Shown here: positions 22,040 to 33,999 of the stretch, one piece after another
Layout: every line of letters begins with the position of its first letter
How positions within the stretch are numbered: the stretch's first letter is position 1
From: Mugil cephalus
Taxonomy: Eukaryota > Chordata > Actinopteri > Mugiliformes > Mugilidae
NCBI RefSeq assembly: GCF_022458985.1
Contig: NC_061773.1
Coordinates: 23,408,001 to 23,472,000 of the forward strand
Direction of reading: 5' to 3'
DNA length: 64,000 nucleotides
Notes under the pieces: generated by a model
Seen by the model: only the letters and a program-made list of their open reading frames with translations
Told to the model about the DNA's origin: nothing
Databases searched by the model: none
Program-made: the position numbers and the translations under genes

Positions 22040-23240
22040 CAAATCTGGTTTTTGTAAGCACTACCTGTCACACTGAATCACGCTAAAAGCCACAGCTGTT
22101 TTGCGTGCACTTTGCATGCACCCCGCGAAACCCTCTGGTTTAGCAGCAGCAATCTCTTTGCAACGACGATGCGATATCCCAACTGCTGCGAGAAATCGTC
22201 CTGCAGAATGTGTGCAATATCGGGAGGCAAATAATCTGCCGGGTCCCGCTGGGTCTATGGGAGTCTGATTGTTATGTATCCCGCTCCCGTCCATCGGGGG
22301 GGGGGGGTTATCACTTCCACTCTTTTGCCGCCTTGGTGTTTACGCGCCTCCGTGGGACTGAGATGGTGTGGGCTGATGGACGGCGGAGGCAGATGTGACA
22401 CACACACACAAAGCCAAGGGCCGCTCATTCACACCAAGAGAGGAGCTGAAAGGTGAGGGCTCAGCTGTCAGAGCGCCGTAAAACTGATGAAATATAAGGA
22501 AATCAGGGTGCGGGAGAAGTTAAGAGCTGCCGTTTTCCAATGAAAACAGCAAACGTAGTGCAATAAAAATGAAACGACCAGATTAGAGAGATTTCAAAAA
22601 TTACAAAAACACACTTAAATGTTATGAAAGATGGTGCAAGTTTAACAAAAATACATAAACAAAAAAGGAAACCAGCAGGTGATTCATATCAAAGTGTGGA
22701 GCACAGATGAGTTTCAGTGACGTAGCTAAACAGTGATAATGAGCCCATGCGTGTGTTTGTCTTACTAATCTTCTCATGATGTATTCACTAGACAGTGACG
22801 CAGATTTAGGGGGATTTAAACTATCGCCTTTTTTTCACAGTCCAGTGATCCGGTGCGTTGGCTTTGTGGCCCACAGACACAACGGATGAATTTCATTAAC
22901 GAGTCAGACTGGACGCTAGCTCAACCTTGACTCAGAGCTCGGCATTTGCTTATCAACCGAAACGCATGACTTCACTCTAGTTGCAGCAGCTGAGTGTCTT
23001 TGTTCGGGAAATAATTCACTGTTAAATTAATTAGAGAATAAGGCATTAAACAAACATTAATAAAGCAATTACTTTGTTTCTTTACTGTTAGTGCAGATCC
23101 AATTACATTACCATTGAGGTAGCACTAGTACATCACTGTAAGTTTTTCAACAGTGTAGGTGCAAAAATATGCGTTTAGGTTTATTTAGCCATTTAAAACC
23201 ATTTCACATCTAGAATTTCTGGCAGATTGTGTTCATGAAA
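22040..23240. other. Intergenic, nothing coding recognised
   Basis: Contains a G10 run at about 22,297 and a (CA)n at about 22,400. Overlapping ORFs at 22,061-22,456 on both strands are without known domains. Confidence 0.4.
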
Positions 23241-23246
23241 GTCGAG

Positions 23247-23368
23247 TGACCAGATGTCCTCTATTTCCCAGACACGTCCTCTTTTTGAGACCTGAAAATG
23301 CGTCAAACTCATGTTTATTTATCGAATTTTGTGTTGCCTTTCTCTGCGTGTGTCACGGTCACCCTACT
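23247..23368. mobile_element. Small hAT-like MITE candidate (GTGACCAG ends)
   Basis: It starts GTGACCAGATGTCCTC and ends CACGGTCACCCTA, giving short inverted ends GTGACC/GGTCAC about 120 bp apart. GGGTGACCA-type termini are common in fish hAT MITEs. The assignment rests on end sequence only. Confidence 0.35.
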
Positions 23369-23811
23369 GAAAGGCCACGAAAGCAACATTTTGATTATTA
23401 TTTTCTAAAATGTACCAGTTTGCTCAAAAAAACAACAACTTTTCTCCAACGTGTAGAGCAAATCTTTTGTTCCAGGGACCCATTACACCTCATAATTCTG
23501 AATTAGGACTCATTTCCTCAGGAACATTGTCTTGTTGATGATTCAACATGTCGCTCCTCGTGCATCTTATTTGTTAATCCATACAAAAAAAAAAAAGCCA
23601 CACCAGACACACTGTTAACACACTCAACCCTCCAACATCGCCTCCACACGAACCTTTGTTTTACAAGATTTTTTGTTTTTTTGCAGACTTCTTCCTGATC
23701 GGAAGTAATTCAATGACTATCGTCACTGTGAGGTTGCCAGGCAACCAGTACAAACCCGAGGACGACACAAATCAACAAACTGTAGTGAGTAATTTCGACA
23801 CTTCATTACTA

Positions 23812-23997
23812 GATTAAGTAGGGACCCCCTACCTACTATATGTGCTACTAGTGCTATTTATAAATATATATATTATACATATTATTGTCATTTTGCATTC
23901 AGTATTAAACTATCCCTTATCCCTTCACTAAAATATGTTGGATTCATGTTAATGTGTATTTAAAGAAATTTAAATTTGTGGGGAAAACATATTATAC

Positions 23998-24031
<34 letters not shown>

Positions 24032-24598
24032 GTCAAAGACGTATAAGGATTTTAAAAGTGAAAAAAAAAAATCAAAATCAGCTGCTATTAATAATAATAA
24101 AAGAACAACATTACAACATCATCCTACAGCTACTGAATTGATTTACATGTCCAAAAATGGGGACAAAAGTATTTCTTGAATAAAAATGTAAATGAGCTTA
24201 GTGTTGTTACTATATTTGTAGGTGTCATTACAAACACCAACACAATTATGCCCCAGTGTATCATTAATGCCTTTATTAAGATTTTTGACATTTTTAGCAT
24301 AATTTTGTACTTAGATCTTTGGCCTGGACGTCTGCCAGGAAGGACAGTTTTGTACTTTTGAGCTAAATAGGTCCTTAAATTTTAATTTCTTACAGTAAAT
24401 ACTCATATTAGCAAGTAAAGTGGGGAGAATTTAGTAACAAATTGTACTTTTTAAATTTTTTTCTTTATTTTTACTATTATAAATATGCCTCGGACACCAG
24501 AATTGACATGTCTCGTCTTTGACCCATATATAAAAGTCTAATCAACCAAAGATTTTGTGGCCCCTCCCTGCAGTACCTCCATTGACCCACTAGGGCGG
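23812..24598. mobile_element. CAGGGGTCTTCAA-family copy carrying a nested insertion
   Basis: The outer parts (23,812-24,000 and 24,533-24,598) are collinear with 8,080-8,640: GTAGGGACCCCCTACCTACT, GTGTATTTAAAGAAATTTAA and ATCAACCAAAGATTTTG. Between them lies a 500-bp TIR element absent from the 8-kb copy. The host copy has lost its extreme ends. Confidence 0.65.
24025..24532. mobile_element. Nested MITE with TATATATGGGTCAAAGACG ends
   Basis: The left end TATATATGGGTCAAAGACG (24,023-24,041) is repeated exactly and inverted at 24,514-24,532. The left flank is expanded into a (TA)n tract, consistent with insertion at TA. The roughly 500-bp interior is AT-rich and has no transposase; the 61-aa ORF at 24,176 has no known domain. 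The TA target fits a Tc1/mariner-superfamily MITE, which is inference. Confidence 0.7.
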
Positions 24599-24619
24599 TT
24601 TCATTAAGAGAAGAGTCAA

Positions 24620-26380
24620 TAACATCAAGGCCTCATCTTGAGATGTGCTTATAAATTTCTGAGTGCTATTGTATGGCCTCGGCCCACACAAGTCCCTGCT
24701 GCCAGCAAGTTTTTTATTCATTTTTTTAAGTTTTTGTTTTACTATACCTTCACAGTATCAGTTCTCCTGCACCGTCCACCCACCATCAAGACCAGTTTTC
24801 TCAAAGAGGGATAAGATCAGCGAACTGAACCCAGGCCCTAAAGGCAATTAATCAACGTGTCAGAGTTTCACATTAAGTTAGTAAAAATAAATAAATAAAT
24901 AGAGAATCTCCATGCGCTGTGATCACATCGGTGTGTTGTGTTGTGGAAACACTTGAAAATAAACCCCCCGAAATCGATCAAGAGTTTCATCAGCGCCATG
25001 AATAAAAACCTGACAGTGTGTAAACAAACACAGTCACCTGGCGCTTCGGCCTCTCCCTCTTCTCGGCTATCTCAGACTTTTCAGTCACGTTTAATTTATC
25101 TTTCTTCCATTCTGCAGCTCCCCCCCGCCGCCGATCTGTTCCTCTCTGCTCCTTTCCTTCAGCTGGAGTAATGATTCACTGGGAGCTGAAAAGCATTGTG
25201 ATGCAGAATGCAGCAGCAGCAGCACTAGAAGGAGAAAAGGACAGAGAACGACCTCCACGGTGTTCAGTGTGTGGATGTTGTTGTTTATCCTTGTGCCGTG
25301 TGCCCAGACACACATTCACAAATACACCCAGTTTGTATTTATTGTCTTTTTTTTTTACAGGGAATCAACCAAGCAGAGGTTTGTCTGGAGTTTTGTGTAA
25401 CAGGATGGAAAAAGGTGTCACACTGAGATTGTGTATTTATTTATGCTTATCATTTACCGGCGGAACGTGTGTAATGTGGGTTGGTCGGGGTTGAACGGCC
25501 TTCTGCTATTTTTATACTTCAAGAAACTTCTTAAATGTCACTACACGGAGTCTGCTCGGAGCAAGAGCTCATCAAAGATAAGTGAATTTTTGGCATGTTA
25601 ACGACCGTGTTCTGCTGCCCCCCCCCCCGCCACTAGAGACAAGTAATCTAATCAACTAATACCCTAATTACATTTTAGATAAAAGGGAGAGTTTTTTTTT
25701 TAAAGAAGCCAAAACTGGGATTGTTTGGCTTAGTTTAACACAAAAAAAAGCAAAATCATCCTGCCAGCATCTGTAAAACTGATGTTATGTCTTATTTAAT
25801 GAATCTCCAGGTGTCTCGTTGTTCAAGTTCGTTACTGGAGACGCCACGTCACATGCTTTGCGTCCCCTCCATTAACCAGAAATCTTAGGTCTTGGTGTGT
25901 TTTGATTGCAACGTTGTGCCAAATCATTAGGAAGCTCTGTGCCTTGCTTCATTCTGATAAGATGCAGCCATGGGGAGATTATCGTCTGCTGTCCCAAATG
26001 GATATTTTGGCTACTCGGTCAACTGAATTTCATTACGGCATTAGCTGCATTTCCCAGATTGACATTATACAGTTTCGGCAGCAGGACATCGAACTTCCTC
26101 AATTTGTGCGCGTCCGCCTCTCTCCCCCAGGTGGGTCATCGCGTCTGTGACGACGCTCTGCAGAGGCTGATGTCGGCGCTGTGGGACTTCAGGCGTCACG
26201 TTGAGAATAGATTGGGGTTTAGGAAAACAGAGCACGAAGTGTGGAAAGTGTACGCAGCGCGCATCCAGGTGACACCTGGAGCAGCTGACTGAAAAAAAAA
26301 AAAAAGAACGTAAAAATACAGAAAAATCGTGTTTTTTTTACTGATGTGTTTTGACCAAAAGGTTTATCTCAAGATCAAAC
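24620..26380. other. Intergenic, no gene supported
   Basis: The longest frames (25,171-25,494 and 25,906-26,292 plus) have no recognised domain. The second has an acceptor-like CTCTCCCCCAG at about 26,130 and is listed among the rejected items. A C11 run is at about 25,618. Confidence 0.4.
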
Positions 26381-26383
26381 TGA

Positions 26384-26430
26384 TTTGATTAATTGGATGC
26401 TAATCATTCATTAGCATCTAATTAATCAAA
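26384..26430. repeat. 21-bp hairpin with one mismatch
   Basis: TTTGATTAATTGGATGCTAA-T (26,384-26,404) pairs with 26,410-26,430 apart from one position, around a 5-base loop. It lies at the edge of the dispersed repeat that follows and may be its terminus. Confidence 0.7.
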
Positions 26431-26995
26431 TCAAACTTTCTTTATATAGCACTTATCATACATAAAAAAATGCAACACAAAGCGCTTAACATTAATAACA
26501 CACCTGCCCCTTAAGTCCCAGCGTGGAGGGCCTCAATGAGGAAAAACCACTAAGAAACAACCGAGTAAACTTCAATACTTAAAGGAATGAAGAAACAATA
26601 AGAGCGATTAAAAGCAGTAAAGCTGTAAAATCATCACATAAATAGATAGATAAATAATAAAAGCATGAATTAGTAATGATAAACAGAGTAAAAGGGGACT
26701 AAGATTAAAAACTAAATTAAAAGGTGGGTCTTGAGCCTGACTTTAAAAATATTAAAAACATTCTCAGCGCCTGTTCCACAGACATGGGCCGTAATAGTAA
26801 AACGAAGCCTTGGGAACAGTTAAAAAGCCAGTATTTGAGGACCACAGGGTCCACGATGGTTGATGTAAAAGCAGTTCAGACAGATAAAAAGGCCCAATGC
26901 CATTAAGACACCTTAAAACTAATGAAATTAATCCAGAAATGCACAAGGAGCCAATGCAGTGATTCTAAAACTGGTGTAATATGTGTTATACTAAT
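26431..26995. repeat. Dispersed fish repeat (TATAGCAC / GGGTCTTGAG type)
   Basis: The order TTTATATAGCACTTATCA, GGTGGGTCTTGAGCCTGACT, GTTCCACAGACATGGG, AAGCCAATGCAGT-like sequence and CTGGTGTAATATGTG is one I recognise from many fish genomes. A diverged copy is at about 42,000-42,640 (AGGTAGGTCTTTAGTTTTTA). The 60-aa ORFs inside are not genes. I cannot name the superfamily with confidence. Confidence 0.55.
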
Positions 26996-27196
26996 TTCCA
27001 ATATAACTAGTAAGATAAGAGTGAGCAAACCCCTTCGCTTTTTTATGTAGTGTGCAGACATAGGACTACAGACCAACCAGTCCTCTTTCACTTGGACAGG
27101 AAATGAAGGAAGGAAGGGAGGAGATAAATTGGACACACCTGAGGAAATGAAAATCTCTCAATCAACTGGAGCCGCAAGGAGGAGAACAGACGGGTT

Positions 27197-27400
27197 CAAG
27201 ATTCAAGATTCAAGATTCAAGATCACTTTGTTGATCCCTGCAGGGAAATTATTGTGTCCAAGAGTCACGAGATATGAAAGAACCAGACATAGACGTAAGA
27301 ATAAGAATGAAGTAGAAGTAAAAAAAAATTACAAAAAAGATATACAAACATCTATATACAGACTTTTTAGCGTCAGTGTCACAGGGTGAAGTTGGATAAA
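27197..27400 (-). mobile_element. LINE 3' tail, antisense, with AAGATTC repeats
   Basis: Four AAGATTC units are followed by ACTTTGTTGATCCCTGCAGG and GAAATTATT. On the minus strand this reads as a LINE 3' end (AATTTCCCTGCAGGGATCAA) terminating in short tandem repeats, the usual form of such tails. The body is not recognisable beyond about 27,260. Confidence 0.6.
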
Positions 27401-29200
27401 GTGTCTTGTCAGTTAATCAACCAGATCGTTAACAGAGTTGTGAGAGTAACAATAAAAAGATAATTATGGGTAAATTGGAAAATATATGAACAATTTCTTA
27501 TTTCAAAGAAAATAAAGATGAAGTCCAACCAGAATCCACTGCTTAAACCTAAACTGTATTGGGAGAAGGTTAATGGTGAAATCTCAGTCAATCTCATTCT
27601 TAAGCATTGGATGAGGATCTTATAGACTGACTTGGTTTCCCATGGTGGATTTTCCCTTCCCCTCAGTTATTAAGTTATCTGTCAAACCTTCCAGCTTTCT
27701 CACACTCCTGTCTCCTTGCACAACTCACATTTTCACCCACAATCACTAAGAACTGAAATAAATTGATGTGGCCTGCCTCAAACAGAAAAGGACATTCAAA
27801 CATCTCAACTTCACACACTCACAATGTTTGGATTTCATTTTGAAAGTAAACTTTTGATGAATTTTCCTGTTGTTGTAATTAGTTAAATGTAGAGCTTGTT
27901 ATTTTGACCTTATCATTGCAGAACCTATTGGAATTTCTGTTTGATTTATGACCTTTGGAAAAATGCTGTTTGGTACTAATGACATAACAAAAGAAACCGG
28001 AGTCTCACACTCGTGGCGCCGATGTAGAAAGTGAAGCTTTTCTTAATGGAAAAACTTGACATGACATATTAATTTGATCTTTAAGGATGCTGATTTATAA
28101 CAGTTTATGGAATTAAACTGGTGGTGTCATCTTTTTTGTTTATTCCTTTTCCTTTTTTTTAGCATATACTGTGTTAGCCAGGCTTACTTTATTACTCGAG
28201 TAAAAAAAAAAAAAAAAAAGAAGGTTAAACTTGACAGGTTGACAAAATACTCTCCTGTCTGGCTCCCAAATATAAAACTGATTAAAATATGCTAGAACTT
28301 GCAGTTTAGAGGTATATATATTTCAGCAGATGTGGTTTAGAGCACACGGAGGAAAGGTGGAATATTATACCGAGAAAACAAGGAGGTGAAATCTTGTTGG
28401 AAGTGACTGCCGCAGGCTCCAGCATCAGATATGTGCTCTGACATTTGTTTTTTGATACTTCCTCTTCTTCCTCCACCGTTGATCGTTCATGCAGAAACAC
28501 ACAGTCAGAGCTGACAGCTCTCCTCTCCAAGGAACTGAGCCGAGACTCTTGGTGCCTCCTAGTCTCCTGCTTCAGCTCGCTGACGTTTCACTGACATTTT
28601 GATTGACCCATATCGGTGACTGACTGAGCTAAACGTGGAATCACCTCTGGGGACTCGTCGAGGGATGTTTGGAACAACGTGACCGCTGTTAACGAGACTT
28701 CTTACTTTGTCAGCTCGTCACATTTTCACCATGTGCTCCTCATAAAACCACTCATTTTAAAACGTTACAAAGTTTGTAATGCTGTTTGTTGTGATTCATG
28801 GTGCTGCCAAGTTTCTAATCAAACTTGTTTATCTGTCTCCTGGATATGATGGATCTGCACTACAGGTCCGAAGTTGTAGAACACTGAAATGAGAGTGCTC
28901 GCGGGTGATTAGTTTTAAAAATGTACCTTAAACAGTACAGTTTCATTGTATCAGCTGCAGCATTTAACATGTGACACGATGTGCTCAAGTTTACGTCTTG
29001 CATCAAAGTCTATGTGAAACAGATGTGCATAAATGGTAAAACATGGGCAGCTGTAGGGGATGAATATTACGTTTCAGCTTTTGCCAGATGCAAAATGAGA
29101 TCTTTGACAGATAACTCTGGTTCAGAGTCCTCCAACAGCGCGAGTGGAACATTTATTATCCCCACTATTAACTTGTGTCTTAGTTCATTCATTCATTTTC
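27400..29200. other. Intergenic, nothing recognised
   Basis: AT-rich with an A-run at 28,202-28,219. Small ORFs on both strands have no known domain. Confidence 0.4.
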
Positions 29201-29204
29201 TGTA

Positions 29205-30190
29205 ACTGAGTCTAATGCAGTCAGGCATGGGGTTCCACAAAGGTCCGTCCTGGGTCCTCTGCTCTTCACTCTATATCTCGCACCACTTGGGAAAATTTTA
29301 TGTTCTTTTGAAACTGCCTTCCACTGTTACACTTGAAAATGGGTCTGACATGTCCAAACTTGAAGCCTGTCTCAGGAGTTGGTTGTCAAATAACTTCCTG
29401 TTCTTGAATTCTGCTAAAACGGAGATGATGATTGTTAGACCCCAGTAACAGCATCATATGTTTGATGATTTTTCTTTGTCTCTGGATGACTGTGATATTC
29501 ATTGCAGAGACAGAGTGAAAAATCTTGGTGTTATACTTGATCACACCCTTGCATTTGATTTGCACATCAAGGAGGTGACAAAGGTATCCCTTTTGTCCCT
29601 TTTTCATGTTAGAAATACTGCAAAGATTCGATCGATCCTGTTGTCGAAGGATGCTGAGGTCCCTATCGACTTTTTTGTGACCTCTTGACTCGATTGCTGC
29701 GATGCCCTTTTGTCAGTATTACAAAAAAAAAAAAAAAAACATTTTCAAAGCCTTCAGATGGTGCAGAATGCTGCAGCTTGTATTGACCAGAGCTGGTAAA
29801 TATGAGCACATTACTCCTGTGTTGGTCTCTCTTCAGTGGCTCCCTTATCAGGTTAGGACTGATTTCAAGCTGCTTCTGCTAAGCTTTAAAATTGTAAATG
29901 GCCTTGCACCATCTTATTTGAATGAGTGACCTTTTATGCACCTTCTTGTGCACTTTGCTTCCAGGGAGCTGGTCTGTTGAATGTTCCCAGAGTTAGAAAA
30001 AAGATAGTTGGTGAGAGGCTTTTTTCTTTCTGTGCACCAAAGCTATGGAACAGTCTTCCTGAAGACATTAGTCAGGCATGTTCTGATGGGGTATTAAAGG
30101 CAACGTTAAAGACCCAGTTATTCCAGCTGTTATTGGGGCGAGAGCTGGGGTACACCCTGGACAGGTCGCCAGTCTATCACAGGGCTAACA
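29205..30190 (+). mobile_element. L2-type LINE fragment (RT through C-terminus), inactive
   Basis: The plus strand reads through several frames as an RT C-terminal half. The phrases in order are FHKGPSWVLCSSLYI (frame-shifted GVPQGSVLGP region), FLNSAKTEMMIVRP, VKNLGVILDHTLAFDLHI, MLQLVLTRAGKYEHITPVLV, GLLNVPRVRKKIVGERLFSF, CAPKLWNSLPEDI and LKTQLFQ. This is the typical order of L2-clade LINE pol in fish. An A17 run at about 29,724, stop codons and frameshifts make it dead. The end fuses to the CACCCTGGACAGGTCGCC repeat. Confidence 0.75.
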
Positions 30191-30774
30191 CACAAACAAT
30201 CATTTTAGTTAAGAGAAGAAATGGTTGTCTTAATGGACAGTGAAGAGGAATGAACTTTGATGATGAATTCAAATTGAGCTCCTGGATCTTATCAATTGTT
30301 TTGAATGGTTTTCTAAATGGCCTCTATTTGAATTTTGTGCTGCACAGGTGTATGATTATGTGTATGGACCGTCCGTTCAAGCCAGAAGAGCTGCATTACC
30401 TTTGTTCAAAACGAAAGTTCTTTACTTTGAGCGGTTAACTGTCACCTTATGGTGGAATTCTCAAACATCTCAGTCCTGTTACAGGAAGTGATAACAAGAA
30501 ATACGGTTTGATACTACAGATCATATTTAAAAAGCAGATCAAAACTGAGCTTCAGTTCTAAACGACTGATGGGGATTTTGTTTCAGATGTTATGCCACTT
30601 GGATGAGCCCCAAAACCTGAGCTTTAGCCCAACAGAGTCCAGTTACTTTGGTTTTTGGATGTACATTTTCCTGGGCAACTGAGAATCTTTTAAGACATAC
30701 ACTGATCTAGCTTCACAGGCATTGTATTTTGTTCATCGTTTGTCTCCTTTGTGCATCCAAAACTATTGCTATGG

Positions 30775-31110
30775 GTTGAGGGGAGGAGCCTCTGTGGATC
30801 TTCCCACAGATACTTGATCAGTTTGGGATGTAGTGGAGGTGTATTGTGGTGTATTTGGAGGCCAGGTCAACACCTTGCGCTGGTTTTCATTTTTTTTTTT
30901 TTTTTTTTTTAGTAGGGTTGGGGTTATGGTTAGGCCATCAAGGAGTGACATTGCTATAGGGTGGGGGTGCCTGGTCTGGTCTAGGTGGGTGGCAATATAT
31001 GCAACATATATGTGAATGCCAGGTCTAAAAGTTTTCCAGATGGTCACGAGATGGTCAATGTTATTCACTTGTCCTGTCAGTGGTCATAATGTTATGTCTG
31101 ATCGGTGTAT
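30775..31110 (-). mobile_element. Tc1-like deletion derivative (truncated)
   Basis: The right end GTTATGTCTGATCGGTGTAT is a Tc1-type terminal inverted repeat. The interior, read on the minus strand, includes GGCCTCCAAATACACC and CAAACTGATCAAGTATCTG, matching the transposase 3' region. The left inverted repeat is missing and most of the transposase is deleted. A sister copy is at 38,925-39,340 in the opposite orientation. Confidence 0.65.
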
Positions 31111-33835
31111 ACCACAGGTCTTAGTTTTCTGGTGGCAGAAGATATTTTGTAATTTTCTAATAACAAATTCAGACAATAATTGCAATAAATGCTATTTTTT
31201 TTTTATATTGTGTGAGCAACTGCCCAGTAAAAGGAGTTTGTTATCTCACTGAGAAGCTGGAAGCATACAGCCGATCTCCTGCACCTCTTCATCTAACAGC
31301 TCACTGTGGCTGCTCTGACTTATTCTATTAGTTTTGGTTTAGTTTTCTATCAGTATATGTTTATACACCGGTGACAAATGATAGCGGTATACGCTCGGTG
31401 CGCTGACAGATTGCATTTGCAGTGGCTACTTAATCATAAAAGTAAACTTTGCACTAAGCTGCAGCGGCACGAAATGTGCGGCTCGTATTTGCACCAATTG
31501 TCTGACGATGATTAAACAAGATATAGAGATTACATTAGCTGTAACGTAATACACAAATGCTGAACCAGACATGCAACTGAATATACTGTAAATAAAATAT
31601 TGAAATACTTTCACCATTGGGTCATAGCCTCAGTCACCACTGTGTTACGTCCTTCAGCGGTGCACATCGACTTAACTTACATTAATTTAAAGACAAGCTT
31701 AAGCCATCCTTGTAAATGATATTTATATAGCGCTTCAAGCACTGGAAGAAACTCTGGGTTCACTGTCTTGCTTAAGGACACTTTAGCATGTGGTCCATGT
31801 TATTCAAAAGACAGATGAGTCCATTTTCCACGAGATATCCGAGACACAGCCTTTAGATGGCTAGCACGCTCAGTGTTGTTTAAATGTTCTGTAATGTTGG
31901 CTAAAGTTAAATGTTGTAATGTTGAGGGCAGGACTGTTTCAAGACAGTCTGGGGGCCCCAGGCAAGAGGCACTTTGGAGCTATTTAAATAACAAATGCGT
32001 GTAACAATCAGAAAAAACTCTGATTAAGGGGCAATGAGGAAGGCAAAGAGCGGTAAACTGTTACATTTCCCAGTTTGGGATGAATAAAGCATCCATCCAT
32101 CCATCCATCCATCCATCTATCTATCTTGAATTAAAGATCAAGAGAAGAAATACACAAAGGTGGATGTAGTTATGAGTACTCTCTTCATGTCGTCATGCAG
32201 CTCACAGTGAGATCACAGTTTATTGCCAGGTTACAGCAGGAGGCGTGCAGTAAATCACTTGTGTGCCCGAGATCCTTTAGCTTTCCTGGAGCTCTACTGG
32301 TGCAGACAATGTGTTATTAATTAATGTTATTGCTTTTCAGGGTTATTCTGTTGTCGGGATAAATAATTTCTAGAAAGAAAAACAACAAAAGCGTCCCATG
32401 TATACAACTGGGACACTTCTAATCCTGATGTATTCATCAAAGACCGTCCTCCCTGAACCTTGTCGCCCCATCTGGGTCAAAGCAGCAGGGTTGTTAGCCA
32501 GTATCCTCTATTATTGAAGCTTCATCTCTAATGAGGCCCAGTAAACTCAGGGTCCAGTGAACCACGACTCCCTCACCCTTTCATTCGCTTTCGCTCCCTT
32601 TCTTTCCCTCCACACAAAGTAGTAGATGGACTACAGTACAGTCATGCGTTTCCACTGGTAACAATGAAGATCTTCCTTGGGAAAAACAACCAGGACCATG
32701 TGGTTATATATGGACATAAATTGTGTGTTTTTAAGCCCTGTTCTCGCCAATAAATAGCTCGTCACTGCATGAACTGATAAACATCTCAAATTAAACACAG
32801 TTCGAAGCCAAAGTCATTATTGCTGGGAAAATGTGCATGTCGTCTTGACACACAAAAGTCTTTGATAAATGCCCTCAATTAAATAACAATTCAGTTTTGG
32901 AAGAACTGTGAAATTCTCAACATACCAGAGTATCACAGATGGCCAAATTTAACATTTCGAGAACCGACTGTGCCGAATGACGGTTGTCTATTGTGGCTGA
33001 CTAACAGTGTATGCTGCTTTTAACTCGCCCAGCCCTCCCTGACACCCCGCCAGTCATTCTCCACTCATTCTCCAACTGTTCAGTGGAGCAGAAAGGCCAT
33101 AAAAAGATCTTGAGGGAAAATAATAATAATAAAAAAAAAAAATGCATGTTTTTTAGCATTTAATAACCGACAAGAGGTAGACAACAAGAAGATGGAAAGA
33201 AGCAATGGACCAATAAAATGAGGATGTTTAGCCAGGGTTGCCGCCTTTCATTCGAGCAAAACACGCTCACTTCAAATTTACACTGGCAACGGTGGAAGAT
33301 TTATCACTTCAAATTTGTAGTGTACATGAAATGGTTCACATTTCTAGACCACAGATCTTGTCTGAAGTGACAAAACCAAAAGTAGCATGATAATGGTGTT
33401 TGAAGGCTGTGTGATGCAAAACTTTAAAATTACTCAGAACAATTATGAATACTCCAAAATAGTGATAAATGAAACTAGTCTTACTGTTATTTAGTATTAT
33501 CATTATAACATTAACACGCTAGACATAATAACAATGTCAATGTCAATAATAATGTCAATTAAATTTGTCTATCTACACATGTTCACATAACAGGAAGAAG
33601 TCAGGTGACATCCAGGTCTTCCTTTTAAACTTCTGCTTTGATAACTTTATTTTCACTTTTAATCCAGTTTTATTCTCTGTTATTGCCACTTCTCTATGGA
33701 TGAATATTGGTTGGATGTATCTAACATGACACTCATGAAAGACGTGACCATCTCAGAACCAGTCAGCATAACAGGTTAGTCCAGAAGGTCGATTCCCTAG
33801 TTGGGCAGACTCTCTCTAATATAGGCCCCACCACA
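31110..33835. other. Intergenic with minor repeat scraps
   Basis: About 31,715-31,830 is a dispersed repeat scrap (TTATATAGCGCTTCAAGCAC ... TGCTTAAGGACACTTTAGCA). A (CATC)n microsatellite follows a LINE-tail-like TTTGGGATGAATAAAG at 32,078-32,125. Apart from these I see no gene or RNA. Confidence 0.45.
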
Positions 33836-33837
33836 TC

Positions 33838-33990
33838 CTACGTACCCTACCATCGCTTATCCCCACTAGGGCTGTCATTGGGAGAGAGATGAAGTACACC
33901 CTGGACAGGTCGCCAGTCCATCGCAGGCCTTGCACAGAGACAAACAACCATTCACACTCACACTTACGGTCAATTTAGAATCTCTCCCTA
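33838..33990 (+). repeat. Fragment of the CACCCTGGACAGGTCGCC repeat
   Basis: TACACCCTGGACAGGTCGCC, CCATCGCAGGCC, ACAACCATTCACACTCACAC and GGTCAATTTAGAATC follow the same order as 2,200-2,290. It is a truncated copy. Confidence 0.65.
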
Positions 33991-33999
33991 GAACATCTT

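Noticed and set aside
22290-22460. G10 run and CA repeat considered as a CpG-island promoter
   Set aside because: Only a short GC-rich patch with no gene on either side.
25906-26292. 128-aa frame with an acceptor-like CTCTCCCCCAG at about 26,130, possibly an exon
   Set aside because: The segment after the acceptor has no recognisable domain, no convincing donor and no partner exon nearby. A protein search of 26,131-26,290 would settle it.
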